The notes: generated from the letters alone by a model not told the origin. A stretch of DNA of 64,000 nucleotides from Bradyrhizobium icense (GCF_001693385.1 NZ_CP016428.1:4836001-4900000); one strand, 5' to 3'; positions 51,381-62,329 are shown, counted from the stretch's first letter. Numbers and translations are program-made.

Positions 51381-51483
51381 TGTCGTCACCCGCGAATGCG
51401 GGTGACCCAGTATTCCAGAGACGCCAGTGTCTGAATCGATAGGCCGGGGCGTACTGGGTACCCCGCCTTCGCGGGGTATGACA
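51381..51483. repeat. intergenic palindromic repeat with TGTC/GACA ends
   Basis: The 103-bp block begins TGTCGTCACCCGCGAATGCG and ends GCGGGGTATGACA. It holds two hairpins, CACCCGC-GAAT-GCGGGTG and CCCCGC-CTTC-GCGGGG, and arms GACCCAGTA/TACTGGGTA that pair across the centre. I recognise this type of sequence as a multicopy intergenic element of Bradyrhizobium-like genomes. It may also act as terminator for the hydrolase. Confidence 0.7.
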
Positions 51484-51562
51484 AGTGAGGATGGGGCGAG
51501 ATTCGGATGCGTCATCCTTTCGACGTCAGGCCCGGCTATGATCGGACGAAAAGGAATACTGC

Positions 51563-52396
51563 ATGTCCGAATTTCGCCTGACGCAAATTTCCGACACCCA
51601 CCTCGCCCGCCGACTGCAGCAGCTCACCGACAATTTTCACCGCGTCAGCGAACATATCGACGCGACGCGACCCGATCTCGTCGTCAACACCGGCGATCTC
51701 GCCTTCGATGCGCCGACCAGCCCGGACGATCTCACCTTCGCAAAAGAGCTGCACGACGCGCTGCCGGTGCCGTGCCGGCATCTGCCCGGCAATCACGACG
51801 TCGGTGACAACCCGACGGCCGTCGGCGCCCCGCCGAAGCCGCCGGCCACCGAACAGGAGCGGCAGAAATATCTGGCCGTCATCGGCGAGGACCGCTGGCG
51901 TTTCGATGCGGCGGGCTGGAGCTTTATCGGGCTGAACTCGCTGATCATGAACACCGGGATCGACAGCGAGACCGAGCAGTTCGACTGGCTCGCGTCAGAA
52001 CTTGCGCGCGTCAACAGCCAGCCGGTCGCGCTGTTCCTGCACAAGCCGCTGTTTCTGAATGCGCCTGATGATCCCGAGATGGCCGAAACCGCGATCCGCT
52101 ACGTTCCGCAGCCGAAGCGCAAAGATCTGATCGAGCTGTTCGCCACGGTCGATCTGCGGCTGGTCGCCTCAGGCCACGTCCACCAGCGTCGCGACTTCAC
52201 CTATCGTCACACGCGCCACGTCTGGGCGCCGTCGACAGGCTTCATCCTTCCCGAACGAATTCAGCCGGTCATCGGCATAAAGGAAGTCGGGCTGGTAGAG
52301 TATCATTTCCAGCCCGACGCCCTTGAAGTCCGGCACGTCAAGGCGCCGGAACAGACCGATGTTGATCTGGATTCACTGATTGGCAGGAAATCCTAG
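51563..52396 (+). CDS. metallophosphoesterase (Icc/cAMP phosphodiesterase-like)
   Basis: A 277-residue calcineurin-type phosphoesterase. The dimetal motifs are ISDTHLA (D-x-H), VVNTGDLAFD (GD), LPGNHDVGD (GNHD), ALFLHKP and ASGHVHQRRD (GHxH). This is the layout of class III cAMP phosphodiesterases and related enzymes; whether cAMP is the substrate is unclear. An adenylate cyclase elsewhere in the window makes cAMP turnover possible but there is no direct link. Confidence 0.87.
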   Translation: MSEFRLTQISDTHLARRLQQLTDNFHRVSEHIDATRPDLVVNTGDLAFDAPTSPDDLTFAKELHDALPVPCRHLPGNHDVGDNPTAVGAPPKPPATEQERQKYLAVIGEDRWRFDAAGWSFIGLNSLIMNTGIDSETEQFDWLASELARVNSQPVALFLHKPLFLNAPDDPEMAETAIRYVPQPKRKDLIELFATVDLRLVASGHVHQRRDFTYRHTRHVWAPSTGFILPERIQPVIGIKEVGLVEYHFQPDALEVRHVKAPEQTDVDLDSLIGRKS

Positions 52397-52402
52397 AGCA
52401 GC

Positions 52403-52675
52403 TCAGTATTCCCGCTCAACGTAGCCGTAGTAGGAGCCACCATCGGTCCACGGTGCTGTCGCAAAGGCACCTACGCGTGGGACCGGATGAAACCGGTTAC
52501 CGTAGTAGCCGGGTCCGGGCGTCACAGTGACACCGTAACCTCCCGTCGTGTAAGCGGAGTTCGGATAGTTAAACCCGATCATGCCAGGTTCCTGATAAAC
52601 AGCCTGAGCCATCGCAGGAGTGGCCAGCATCGTGGCGGCAACCAGGCCGAGCGATAGTTTCTTGCAGATCGTCAT
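52403..52675 (-). CDS. small secreted Tyr/Gly-rich protein
   Basis: A 90-residue protein from the ATG at 52675, with GGAGAAG upstream. A signal peptide (ICKKLSLGLVAATMLATPAMAQA) precedes a mature part rich in Gly, Tyr and Pro (NSAYTTGGYGVTVTPGPGYYGNRFHPVPR...YYGYVEREY). Similar short Tyr/Gly-rich exported proteins are common in this group; no function is known. Its stop is 7 bp from the convergent phosphoesterase. Confidence 0.7.
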   Translation of the reverse strand: MTICKKLSLGLVAATMLATPAMAQAVYQEPGMIGFNYPNSAYTTGGYGVTVTPGPGYYGNRFHPVPRVGAFATAPWTDGGSYYGYVEREY

Positions 52676-52796
52676 TTGGCTTCTCCATTGGATGTCGGGG
52701 CCAACGACAGTTGCAAAGGGACGTTCCGCCGCTCGCCTCAAGTAGGCGTGAGCTTCCTCGTTGAGGGTTCCCCAGAACTCGAGGCGCGCGCCGCCT

Positions 52797-53819
52797 TCAA
52801 GTCTTGTCCGGCCCGACGCGCACCAACTGCTTGCCGAAATTGGCGCCCTTCAGAAGCCCCATGAATGCAGCCGGCGCGCTCTCGAGGCCTTCGGTGACGA
52901 ATTCCTTGTGCTTGACCTTGCCCTCGCGCACCCACGCCGACATGTCGCGCAGGAAGTCGCCGTGGCGCGCCGCGAAATCGCTGACGATGAAGCCGCGGAT
53001 GGTCAGGCGCTTGGTCAACACGGCGCGCATCAGGGACGGCGCCCATTTCGGCGCCACCGCCTGCGTATCGTTGTAATGCGCGATCAGGCCGCACACGGGA
53101 ACGCGCGCAAACGCATTGAGCAGCGGGAACACCGCTTCGAACACCGCGCCGCCGACGTTTTCGAAATAGACGTCGATGCCTTTCGGGCAGGCATCCTTCA
53201 ACTTGGCCGCGAGATCGGGGTCGCGGTGATCGAGGCACTCGTCGAAGCCGAGCTCATTCTTGACGTAAGCGCATTTGTCCTTGCCGCCGGCAATGCCGAC
53301 CGCGCGGGCGCCCTTGATCTTCGCGATCTGGCCGACCGCCGAGCCGACCGCGCCGGAAGCGGCCGCGACGACGACGGTCTCGCCCGCTTGCGGCTTGCCG
53401 ATGTCGAGCAGGCCCGTATACGCGGTCATGCCGGGCATGCCGAGAACGCCGACCGTGGTCGAGATCGGCGCGATGTCAGGATCGATTTTTGCAAGGCCCT
53501 TGCCGTCGGAGACCGCATGGGTCTGCCAGCCGGCGCGCGACAGCACGATGTCGCCCTTGGCGAAGCCGGGATTGTTCGAGGCAATCACTTCGCTGACGGT
53601 GCCTGCTTCCATCACGCCGCCGATCGGCACCGGCTGGGCGTAGGACGGCCCATCGCTCATGCGCCCGCGCATGTAGGGATCGAGCGACAGCCAGATAGTG
53701 CGAAGAAGCACCTCTCCGGCTCCCGGCGTGGGGATGGGGCAATCCTCGAGGCGGAAGTCGGAGGATTTTGGTTCGCCGACGGGGCGCGAGGCGAGAACGA
53801 TGCGTTTGCCCTGGGACAT
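52797..53819 (-). CDS. NADP-dependent medium-chain oxidoreductase (CurA/LTB4DH-like)
   Basis: A 340-residue zinc-free MDR. The N-terminal GroES-like domain has LRTIWLSLDPYMRGRMSD, typical of the leukotriene-B4 dehydrogenase/CurA/NADP-dependent alkenal reductase branch. The Rossmann motif is VVVAAASGAVGSAVGQIAKIKG (about 145-166), followed by GIDVYFENVGG. It would reduce alpha,beta-unsaturated carbonyls with NADPH. It is on the same strand as guaB; a complex palindromic repeat lies between. Confidence 0.9.
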   Translation of the reverse strand: MSQGKRIVLASRPVGEPKSSDFRLEDCPIPTPGAGEVLLRTIWLSLDPYMRGRMSDGPSYAQPVPIGGVMEAGTVSEVIASNNPGFAKGDIVLSRAGWQTHAVSDGKGLAKIDPDIAPISTTVGVLGMPGMTAYTGLLDIGKPQAGETVVVAAASGAVGSAVGQIAKIKGARAVGIAGGKDKCAYVKNELGFDECLDHRDPDLAAKLKDACPKGIDVYFENVGGAVFEAVFPLLNAFARVPVCGLIAHYNDTQAVAPKWAPSLMRAVLTKRLTIRGFIVSDFAARHGDFLRDMSAWVREGKVKHKEFVTEGLESAPAAFMGLLKGANFGKQLVRVGPDKT

Positions 53820-53842
53820 AATGGTTTCCTCTGGTTTCTATT

Positions 53843-53958
53843 CGTCATTGCGAGCGAAGCGAAGCAATCCATCTTCGTCAACGAAAAAGAATGAATTGCT
53901 TCGTCGCTTCAGCGCAAAATTGCTTTTGCAATTTTGTCGCGAGCTCCTCGCAATGACG
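53843..53958. repeat. composite palindromic repeat with nested hairpin
   Basis: CGTCATTGCGAGCGAAGCGA (from 53843) pairs with GCTCCTCGCAATGACG (to 53958) and GAAGCAAT with ATTGCTTC, a repeat unit I recognise from Bradyrhizobium genomes. The right arm is interrupted by about 30 bp with its own hairpin, GCAAAATTGC-TTTT-GCAATTTTGT. This looks like one small repeat inserted in another. It separates guaB from the MDR gene. Confidence 0.75.
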
Positions 53959-53984
53959 GCGAGAATTCCGCGATGTGGAAGCGC

Positions 53985-55613
<1,629 letters not shown>

Positions 55614-55666
55614 TCAAAGCGTTTGACTGCTTTGCACAGGCTTTTCCGGAAACGCCGCAATCCCAA

Positions 55667-55713
55667 GGGCTTACGGGAAGGGTTTACGGCAGGGGTTTAC
55701 GGAAGCCTTACGG
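55667..55713. repeat. 13-bp tandem repeat, about 3.5 copies
   Basis: GGGCTTACGGGAA (55667-55679), GGGTTTACGGCAG (55680-55692) and GGGTTTACGGAAG (55693-55705) repeat with an exact 13-bp period, followed by a partial unit CCTTACGG. The block overlaps the last codons of the Pmp3-like gene and lies in the gap before guaB. Confidence 0.8.
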
Positions 55714-55956
55714 CCGATAGCCCGGCGGCGGGCCGTGCTGGCGGATCGCCTCCACCACCTCGCGGTGCCGGCGGTCCTCCCGCTTCATGTGAACCGCGAT
55801 CAGCGCATGGGCCGACGGCACCAAGAGCAGGACGTGGAAGATCAGCCCGAAAACCAGGCAAAACACGATCAGGACCAGGTTGAAGATCGCCGAAAACGGC
55901 TGCCCGTTCAGGAGCAGCCCGAGCGGCGGCAACAGGGCAGCGAGAACGTAGGTCAT
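55708..55956 (-). CDS. YqaE/Pmp3-like small membrane protein
   Basis: An 82-residue protein from the ATG at 55956 (GGAGGT four bases before; an ATG one codon earlier is also possible). Two hydrophobic helices (VLAALLPPLGLLLNG and AIFNLVLIVFCLVFGLIFHVLLLVPSAHAL) contain the LPPLGL turn and NLxL...G.I.H of the Pmp3/YqaE family, small membrane proteins linked to stress and ion balance. The C-terminal ~30 residues are charged (MKREDRRHREVVEAIRQHG). The tandem repeat at 55667-55713 overlaps its end. Confidence 0.65.
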   Translation of the reverse strand: MTYVLAALLPPLGLLLNGQPFSAIFNLVLIVFCLVFGLIFHVLLLVPSAHALIAVHMKREDRRHREVVEAIRQHGPPPGYRP

Positions 55957-56093
55957 CATGACCTCCAGCGGCTGCACGGTGCACGGCAGCGTCACGCAGG
56001 ATTTAGGTGGTTTGCCCGGTTTCGCAATGGCTTGTCTGACAATGGGATGATACAGCGCCCTCGCCTGCCTGTTTCTCCAATCCCCCTGATACG

Positions 56094-57572
56094 ATGGACA
56101 AGCAACGCCTGATCCCGCTGATCGTCGCCACCGCCCTGTTCATGGAGAACATGGACTCGACGGTGATTGCGACCTCGCTGCCGGCGATCGCGGCTGACAT
56201 CGGCACCAGCCCGCTGACGCTGAAGCTGGCGATCACGTCCTATTTGCTCTCGCTCGCCGTGTTCATTCCGGCCAGCGGCTGGACCGCCGACCGCTTCGGC
56301 GCGCGCATGGTGTTCTCGATCGCGATCGGCGTGTTCATGATCGGGTCAATCGGGTGCGCGCTGTCGCAGAACATCACCCATTTCGTCATTGCCCGCATCC
56401 TGCAGGGCATGGGCGGGGCGATGATGACGCCGGTCGGACGCCTGGTGCTGTTGCGCTCGATCGACAAGAGCGCGCTGGTCAATGCGATGACATGGGTAAC
56501 AGTGCCGGCGCTGGTCGGGCCGGTGATCGGCCCGCCGCTCGGCGGCTTCATTACCACCTACTTCTCCTGGCACTGGATTTTTCTGATCAACATCCCGATC
56601 GGGTTGCTCGGCATCTTCATGGCGATGAAGTACATCGATCCGATCAAAAGCGAGGATCCCGAACGCTTCGATCTCTACGGGCTGGTGCTGGCCGGGATCG
56701 GGCTAGCCGGCATCGCCTTCGGCCTCTCAGTCGCCGGCCTCAATCTGTTGCCCTGGCCGATCGTCGCTGGCCTCGTCGCGGTCGGCACCATCTCGATGAC
56801 GCTCTACGTGATGCACGCGAAACGAACCGGATCGCCCGTGCTGGATTTCTCGCTGCTGCGGCTGTCCACCATGCGCGCCAGCATTATCGGCGGCTTCCTG
56901 TTCCGGCTCGGCATCGGCGCGCTGCCGTTCCTGCTGCCGCTATTGATGCAAGAAGGGTTTGGGCTGACGCCGTTCCAGTCCGGCCTCGTCACGTTTGCCT
57001 CGGCGGTCGGCGCGATGGGCATGAAGACGCTGGCCGCGCGGATCATCCGCGCCTTCGGCTTCCGCTACATGATGACGGTCAACGCCGTCATCAGCGCGGT
57101 CTTCCTCGCGGCCTGCGCATTGTTCACGGTGACGACGCCGCTGTTGCTGATCTTCATCATCCTCGTGGTCGGCGGCTTCTTCCGCTCGCTGCAATTCACC
57201 GCGATCAATACGGTCGCCTATGCCGAGGTCGAGCCGGCGCAGATGAGCAGAGCGACCACGCTCGTCAGCGTCAACCAGCAACTGGCGATCTCGGCAGGGG
57301 TCGCAGTCGGCGCCTTCTCGGTGGAATCGACCATGCTCTATCAACACGTCACCGAGCTGAGTGCCGGCGTATTCCCGCCGGCCTTCCTCGTGGTCGCGAT
57401 CATCTCGGCCGCGTCGGCATACTTCTTCTGGCAGATGCCAGACGATGCCGGCCACGAGATTTCAGGGCGCAAGGTCGTCGAGATTTCCAGCCGCAAGGGT
57501 GCGGAAAAGGCAGCGACCAAGAAGGCCGCCAGCGAAGGCACCGAGGACGCTCGCGATCAGCGGCTGGGATAA
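56094..57572 (+). CDS. DHA2-family MFS multidrug transporter
   Basis: A 492-residue protein with about 14 hydrophobic helices (DHA2 family, EmrB-like). Motif A is GWTADRFGARMVF, motif C is the helix-5 GPVIGPPLGGFI, and NMDSTVIATSLPAIAADIG is the helix-1 signature with the membrane Asp of antiporters. The C-terminus has a polar tail rich in Lys/Ala (RKGAEKAATKKAASEG). It probably exports toxic compounds by proton antiport. No EmrA-type partner is adjacent, so it may work alone. Confidence 0.9.
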   Translation: MDKQRLIPLIVATALFMENMDSTVIATSLPAIAADIGTSPLTLKLAITSYLLSLAVFIPASGWTADRFGARMVFSIAIGVFMIGSIGCALSQNITHFVIARILQGMGGAMMTPVGRLVLLRSIDKSALVNAMTWVTVPALVGPVIGPPLGGFITTYFSWHWIFLINIPIGLLGIFMAMKYIDPIKSEDPERFDLYGLVLAGIGLAGIAFGLSVAGLNLLPWPIVAGLVAVGTISMTLYVMHAKRTGSPVLDFSLLRLSTMRASIIGGFLFRLGIGALPFLLPLLMQEGFGLTPFQSGLVTFASAVGAMGMKTLAARIIRAFGFRYMMTVNAVISAVFLAACALFTVTTPLLLIFIILVVGGFFRSLQFTAINTVAYAEVEPAQMSRATTLVSVNQQLAISAGVAVGAFSVESTMLYQHVTELSAGVFPPAFLVVAIISAASAYFFWQMPDDAGHEISGRKVVEISSRKGAEKAATKKAASEGTEDARDQRLG

Positions 57573-57860
57573 ACTCGCCGCGCACGGCGCTTTCACGCCA
57601 AATGCCGGATTTTCCCGTTTCCCCGCCGCCCCGAACATCCTGCGCCGTCAAAAGAATCTGACGTGAGGGTCAGAAAGCGAACGGAAGCTTCGCCGCGGGT
57701 CGTCCATATCTGCCTCAAGCGGTCGGGGGCCAGCTATCCACCTCAGCGCCGATCATGATGGGAGGGAAATCCTTCTCGATGTCGGTGGCGCACCACGCGC
57801 CCCGATCCGGCTGCAGTCCGGACTGCTGTTTGATCTCAGTTTCGCTTGAAAGGATAACCT

Positions 57861-58328
57861 GTGAGTGAAGTCCATACGAACGAAGCGAATGTCGATCCGA
57901 AAGCCCGTGCTAACGAGAAGCGTTCAGGCATGTCGTCTGCGATGCCGGGCATCTTTGATGGGCTCGCCGAGCAGAACCTGATCCGGGCAAAGGAAAGCAT
58001 CGAGAAGATGAAGATCGCTTCGGGAGCCATCAACGACGCTCTCCGCGAAGCCTATGCGGCCAACGCAAGGGGCGCAGCGGACTACGCTGCCAAGGTGATA
58101 GAGTTCTCCGGAGAGAATACTAGCTCCGCTTTTGATTTTCTCACCCATCTCTTGGGCATGACGAAGCCCTCAGACATCCTACAACTGTCGGCCGCACAGG
58201 GCTGCAAGAACTTCACTGCCACGGCCGCGCAGAGCCGCGAGCTTTGGGAGCTCACGCGCAAGGTCACGGCCGAGACGGCCGATCCGATCAAGAGAAGCTT
58301 TGCCAGCGCGCTGCAAAAGGCGGCCTAG
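57861..58328 (+). CDS. phasin family protein
   Basis: A 155-residue protein from GTG 57861 with AAAGGA upstream. It is mostly amphipathic helix: LIRAKESIEKMKIASGAINDALREAYAANARGAADYAAKVIEFSGENTSSAFDFLTHLLG, then ...ILQLSAAQGCKNFTATAAQSRELWELTRKVTAETADPIKRSFA. This is the phasin_2/Phasin family (PF09361), proteins that coat polyhydroxyalkanoate granules. A second phasin-like gene lies at 61670, but no PHA synthase is in the window. Confidence 0.87.
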   Translation: MSEVHTNEANVDPKARANEKRSGMSSAMPGIFDGLAEQNLIRAKESIEKMKIASGAINDALREAYAANARGAADYAAKVIEFSGENTSSAFDFLTHLLGMTKPSDILQLSAAQGCKNFTATAAQSRELWELTRKVTAETADPIKRSFASALQKAA

Positions 58329-58453
58329 TTCGTAATCGAACCTTTGCAGCCCGCGGCAATCGGCTGGAACAAGCGCTCCCGTGAGAAGGGCGCGTTCCAG
58401 CCGGTGGCGAACCACATGCCGTCGGCACAAAAAATTAGCCATGGAGGAGCAGG

Positions 58454-58669
58454 ATGGGCGTGGTCATGATCAAATGCCCACGGACGGGACAAGCTATCCC
58501 GACAGGCATGAAAGCGGACCGGGAGAGCTTTCGATGCAGCCCGGTGTTTTTCGCGCGCACCTTTTGTTTGGTCTGCCAGTCCAATCACGAATGGTTTGCA
58601 CGGGAGGCCTGGGTTCACGAGCCGGAAGAGAAATGGCGTATGCTCGGGTCCGCATTCGCCCTGCCGTAG
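58454..58669 (+). CDS. small Cys-rich protein, putative zinc-binding, unknown function
   Basis: A 71-residue protein, ATG 58454 with GGAGGAGCAGG upstream. It contains CPRTGQAIPTG near the start and FCLVCQSNHEWF in the middle, a CxxTG plus CxxC layout like small zinc ribbons that are conserved hypothetical proteins in rhizobia. No partner is adjacent. It lies between the phasin and the Crp/Fnr gene. Confidence 0.65.
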   Translation: MGVVMIKCPRTGQAIPTGMKADRESFRCSPVFFARTFCLVCQSNHEWFAREAWVHEPEEKWRMLGSAFALP

Positions 58670-58699
58670 ATCGATGCCGTCGAAGCCCCTGCAATCCCG

Positions 58700-59518
58700 T
58701 CAATGCCCCTTGTGCCGTTGGACAGTCGCGCCCCGCTTCGGAGTGCGCTGCCGCTCTTCGTCCGCGTTGGCAATCAGGGAAGCTTCGGCCACAGGCGGCG
58801 ATTTCATCTCGTCCGTCAGGACGATGCGATCGATTCTACGGCGCATGAGCTGGTAGCACTCGCATGTCGCCGCTTCGAGCCGCGTCCTGTCAATCTCGAT
58901 CGAGCCCCGCCGGTTGGATCGGATTCCGCCCGCCTCGCGCAGCTTGCATACGACGTGTGTCACCGTCGGGCGGCGCACGCCGAGCAATTCCGAAAGCGTA
59001 TCTTGCGTCAGCGGCAGGATGTCGCCGTCGGCCCGATCGTGGACTTGCAGCAACCATCTTGCCAGGCGGGCCGTTACCGAATGCAGCGCGTTGCAGGCTG
59101 CGACGTGCTGGAATTGCGCCATTAGCACCCTGATGTGTGTTTGAACCACTCCCCTCAAGGCGCTGCTGTGTTGAAGCGCCGCTTGAAACTGTGCCGGCGA
59201 GATCTGCAGCGCGGTCCCTGCCACCCGCACCACCGCCGTCATCGGAGAGCGGGAAGGCCCCAGCGTCGTCAGGACACCCACGGCTCCTTCATTGCCGACG
59301 ACGGCGGTCGCGACGGTTTGTCCGCTCGGCATATCCATCACGAAGGCGATCAGGCCGCTAAGGGGGAAATATATTCGTTGTACTGGATCGCCCGACCGCA
59401 CCAGCACGGTGTCCCGCTCAAGGGTCACCAGTCGGAAATGACGTACAAGCAAATCGAGGTCTGCTGGCGGCAACGCAGCTAACAGTAGATTACCAACTCT
59501 GGTCCTCTGCTCCATCAC
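58700..59518 (-). CDS. Crp/Fnr-family transcriptional regulator
   Basis: A 272-residue protein; GTG 59518 fits the GGGGAG spacing, ATG 59515 is also possible. An N-terminal cyclic-nucleotide-binding-like barrel (VLVRSGDPVQRIYFPLSGLIAFVM...) is followed by the dimer helix and a C-terminal HTH (LPLTQDTLSELLGVRRPTVTHVVCKLREAGG, about 168-198). The barrel lacks the Cys set of Fnr oxygen sensors and the RxS phosphate-binding of Crp, so the effector is unknown. A ~45-residue basic tail follows the HTH. Confidence 0.87.
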   Translation of the reverse strand: MMEQRTRVGNLLLAALPPADLDLLVRHFRLVTLERDTVLVRSGDPVQRIYFPLSGLIAFVMDMPSGQTVATAVVGNEGAVGVLTTLGPSRSPMTAVVRVAGTALQISPAQFQAALQHSSALRGVVQTHIRVLMAQFQHVAACNALHSVTARLARWLLQVHDRADGDILPLTQDTLSELLGVRRPTVTHVVCKLREAGGIRSNRRGSIEIDRTRLEAATCECYQLMRRRIDRIVLTDEMKSPPVAEASLIANADEERQRTPKRGATVQRHKGH

Positions 59519-59725
59519 GGGAATACTCCCCAGACGGAGGCGCGGCTCGCTGCAGAATTCCTGATGGCGTCAGGGCTGCATGCGAATAAACAGACCGCGC
59601 CTGATTAATGAATACGCCGTATGAGGTAAAAGTTCCAGAGGATTCGCCAAGACCTAGCGCCCGTTTGCGCCTCCTACCACAACTGCTGGGGACGCTATCA
59701 GGTCATCGCGCCGCAAAGGTTGCGC

Positions 59726-60415
59726 TCAGGGCTGATTGCGCTGCCCTCGAAATCCCATCGCCAACACGTAGCGCTCCGAGGAATCCTGTCGGCTCGAGGC
59801 CGGCTTGACGTGACGCACGCTGGAAAAATCGCGCTTCAATTGTGCGACCAGTTCGGCATCGGCGCCGCTTTGAAACACCTTTGCCAGGAACGTCCCGCCG
59901 GGATTGAGCACCTCGGCGGCAAAGTGCGCGGCCGTCTCCACGAGGCCGATGATACGCAATTGATCGGTCTTGCGATGGCCCGTGGTGTTGGCTGCCATGT
60001 CGGACATCACGATGTCGGCGCGCCCGCCCATCATTGCGATCAGCTTTTCGGGTGCGTCCTCGGCCAGGAAATCGAGCTGCGCGAAAGCGACACCGGGAAT
60101 TTCCGGCATTTCCAGCAGATCGATCGCGACCACTTTGCCCTTGCCATTGATCGCGCCGACGCGCCTGGCTGCGATCTGGCTCCAACCGCCGGGGGCTGCG
60201 CCGAGATCGACCACCGCCAGGCCGGGCTTGAGAAACCGATACTTGTCGTCGATTTCGATCAGCTTGTAGGCCGCGCGCGAGCGATAGCCCTCCCGCTTGG
60301 CCTTCGCCACGTAGGGATCGTTGAGCTGCCGCTCCAGCCAGAGCTTTGATGACAGCTTGCGCTTGCCCGCGCTCTTGACCGTGACGTGCAGCCGTCCGGT
60401 GGTGTCTTTCGCCAT
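59726..60415 (-). CDS. rlmE: 23S rRNA (uridine-2'-O-)-methyltransferase RlmE
   Basis: A 229-residue FtsJ/RrmJ enzyme methylating U2552 of 23S rRNA. The first catalytic Lys is in [12 protein letters not shown], motif [16 protein letters not shown], the Asp in [13 protein letters not shown], the second Lys in [11 protein letters not shown] and the Glu in [12 protein letters not shown], so the K-D-K-E tetrad is intact. In related genomes it often lies directly next to ppx/gppA; here two genes separate them. Confidence 0.94.
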   Translation of the reverse strand: MAKDTTGRLHVTVKSAGKRKLSSKLWLERQLNDPYVAKAKREGYRSRAAYKLIEIDDKYRFLKPGLAVVDLGAAPGGWSQIAARRVGAINGKGKVVAIDLLEMPEIPGVAFAQLDFLAEDAPEKLIAMMGGRADIVMSDMAANTTGHRKTDQLRIIGLVETAAHFAAEVLNPGGTFLAKVFQSGADAELVAQLKRDFSSVRHVKPASSRQDSSERYVLAMGFRGQRNQP

Positions 60416-60501
60416 ATCGATACTTGTCTTGAAATGTCAGCCCGGACCCGGAGCCTGGAATCAGTAGCACGGAAGTGGATGCGCATTGAAGCACGAGCCC
60501 C

Positions 60502-61449
60502 CTATTTGATCATGGCGATTTCCAGGGACTCGACGGCCTGAGCAATAGAGGTGCTGTCGGCATAGGTCACCATGTGTCCGGCGTCCGGCATGAGATGCAG
60601 GTCGGAACGACCAAGCACCTTGTGTAGACGTCTGGCCTGTTCGGGTTCGATAATCTGATCTCCCGTTCCATGGAAGATGTGGACCGGGCACCGAATGCTC
60701 GAATAGCGAAACTGGAACTGTACGGCTTGGGGAATGAGGAACGCGCTTTCCTCAGCGGCCGCCCTTAGCTGCTTTGGCCTGAGCGTCAGGGACGCCGGAA
60801 AGCCATGCTTGAAGTCTTCCGGGACAGAGCGGGGCGCAAAGAGCTTGCGAATGAGGGCCGGCAAAATGGCCCATGAGATAATCGGCGCAACCGTGTAGCG
60901 GACCAGGTCCCCCAATATCGGTATCGCTGGGCCCGATAGCATCCAGAAGTCCCACCGCGGCGTGGGGAAGTAGTACCCGGAGGCAAGCACAAGACCGCGG
61001 ATCGGGTAGTCATGTTGAAATCCGATGGCGGCAGCGACCAGCGTGCCCCATGAGTGGCCGAGCACGACGGGATCGCGCACGCCGAGCTGATTAAGAGCCT
61101 TCACAAACAGCGCCGCCTGGGACGTTGCAGTCCAGATCCGCGCGCGCGGCCGCTGGCTGTAGCCGAAGCCGGGCCGATCAAAGCATATGACCCGGCTGCG
61201 GCTGGCAAGACGATCCACGAGTCCGCTGATGATGAAATCCTGGATCATCGTGCCGTTGCCATGGAACAGCACGACGCACCGAGCTGCCGGGTCACCCCGT
61301 TCGAGGTAATGCAGCCGCACACCATCGCAGTCGATGAAACGGCCGATCGGTGGGTTCTTCCGTTCGGCCGTGAACGAGAACACTATATTCCCAATCACCA
61401 GAACAAGGAGGACACCCAGAACGACTAAGATAACTTCGGCAGTGGACAT
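60502..61449 (-). CDS. alpha/beta hydrolase with N-terminal membrane helix
   Basis: A 315-residue protein beginning with a hydrophobic helix (VILVVLGVLLVLVIGNIVFSF) that may anchor it to the membrane. The fold shows the oxyanion VLFHGNGTMIQDF, the nucleophile elbow VVLGHSWGTLVAAAIG (GHSWG), the Asp in HIFHGTGDQIIEP and the His in LMPDAGHMVTYAD, so the triad is complete. It resembles small-molecule esterases/lipases. It lies downstream of ppx on the same strand and between it and rlmE. Confidence 0.87.
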   Translation of the reverse strand: MSTAEVILVVLGVLLVLVIGNIVFSFTAERKNPPIGRFIDCDGVRLHYLERGDPAARCVVLFHGNGTMIQDFIISGLVDRLASRSRVICFDRPGFGYSQRPRARIWTATSQAALFVKALNQLGVRDPVVLGHSWGTLVAAAIGFQHDYPIRGLVLASGYYFPTPRWDFWMLSGPAIPILGDLVRYTVAPIISWAILPALIRKLFAPRSVPEDFKHGFPASLTLRPKQLRAAAEESAFLIPQAVQFQFRYSSIRCPVHIFHGTGDQIIEPEQARRLHKVLGRSDLHLMPDAGHMVTYADSTSIAQAVESLEIAMIK

Positions 61450-61669
61450 TCGCTGAGCCTCGTGCCGTGCGTAGCGATCCGAATTGCGGGGCGTGAATAG
61501 CCAGTCTGCGGCATAACCGCGACATGTTGCCGACGTTCCTAAGTGGTCGTTGCGAACTAAGCGAGGAGCGCAGAAAAGATCGGAAGGCTTTGGAACGGTC
61601 CTACCGCGATTGCGTTGCTCGGGTCGGAGCTGGGGGAATCATCAAACTGCAATCAGCGGAGAAATTCAG

Positions 61670-62299
61670 ATGGCAAACCCACGCCAAGAGGAAAAGTCTA
61701 CCCAAGGCATGGAAGACGCCGCCCGCCGCGCCGGCGAGAGGACTGCTGAACAGACCAGCCGGTTTGGACAAGCTGCAGCCGAGCAGACGACGCGGATCGG
61801 ACAGGCCGCGGCTGAAGCCGGCGAGCAAGTGGCCCGGGCTGGTGCTACCCTGTTCCAGCAAAACGCCGAGACGTTGCAGAGCACCTGGCGCTTCGGGCTG
61901 GATATGGCGACGACCGTCATGGGGCGCTCCACGGAGCAACTGGGCCGCACGCTCGGTCTGTCGGGAGACGGAGTGCAACAGGCAGCCGAACGATCGGCCC
62001 GCAACGCGCAAACCATCCTTTACACCGGCACAACTGCTGCCAAAGTGATGAGCGGGATGTCGCAGGAATACCTGCAATTGGTTCGGCATCAGGTCGAGAC
62101 AAGCATGGACCGCATGAATGAATTGTGGGCCTGCCGAACTCCTCAGGAGGTTGCAGCCGTTCAGACAGACCTGGTACGTGAGACCGTGGGATCTGTTCTG
62201 GAGAGCAGCCGCCGGATAGCCGACATGTCGCTCAAATTGGCCGACGATGCCGGAAAGCAGATCAAGCAAAATATGGATGAGATACGGCGTGCCGCCTAG
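61670..62299 (+). CDS. phasin-like protein with N-terminal helical repeat
   Basis: A 209-residue protein from ATG 61670 (CGGAGA upstream). The first ~65 residues are Ala/Glu/Gln-rich amphipathic repeat (TAEQTSRFGQAAAEQTTRIGQAAAEAGEQ), a likely coiled coil; the remainder is a Phasin_2-type helical domain (TAAKVMSGMSQEYLQLVRHQVETSMDRMNELWACRTPQEVAAVQTDLVRE). It probably binds PHA granules or membranes. It is opposite in strand to the flanking ppx and hydrolase genes and ends in a clear terminator. Confidence 0.85.
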   Translation: MANPRQEEKSTQGMEDAARRAGERTAEQTSRFGQAAAEQTTRIGQAAAEAGEQVARAGATLFQQNAETLQSTWRFGLDMATTVMGRSTEQLGRTLGLSGDGVQQAAERSARNAQTILYTGTTAAKVMSGMSQEYLQLVRHQVETSMDRMNELWACRTPQEVAAVQTDLVRETVGSVLESSRRIADMSLKLADDAGKQIKQNMDEIRRAA

Positions 62300-62329
62300 T
62301 GCGGCCCTCCGGCTCAGCTTTCAGGGAAG

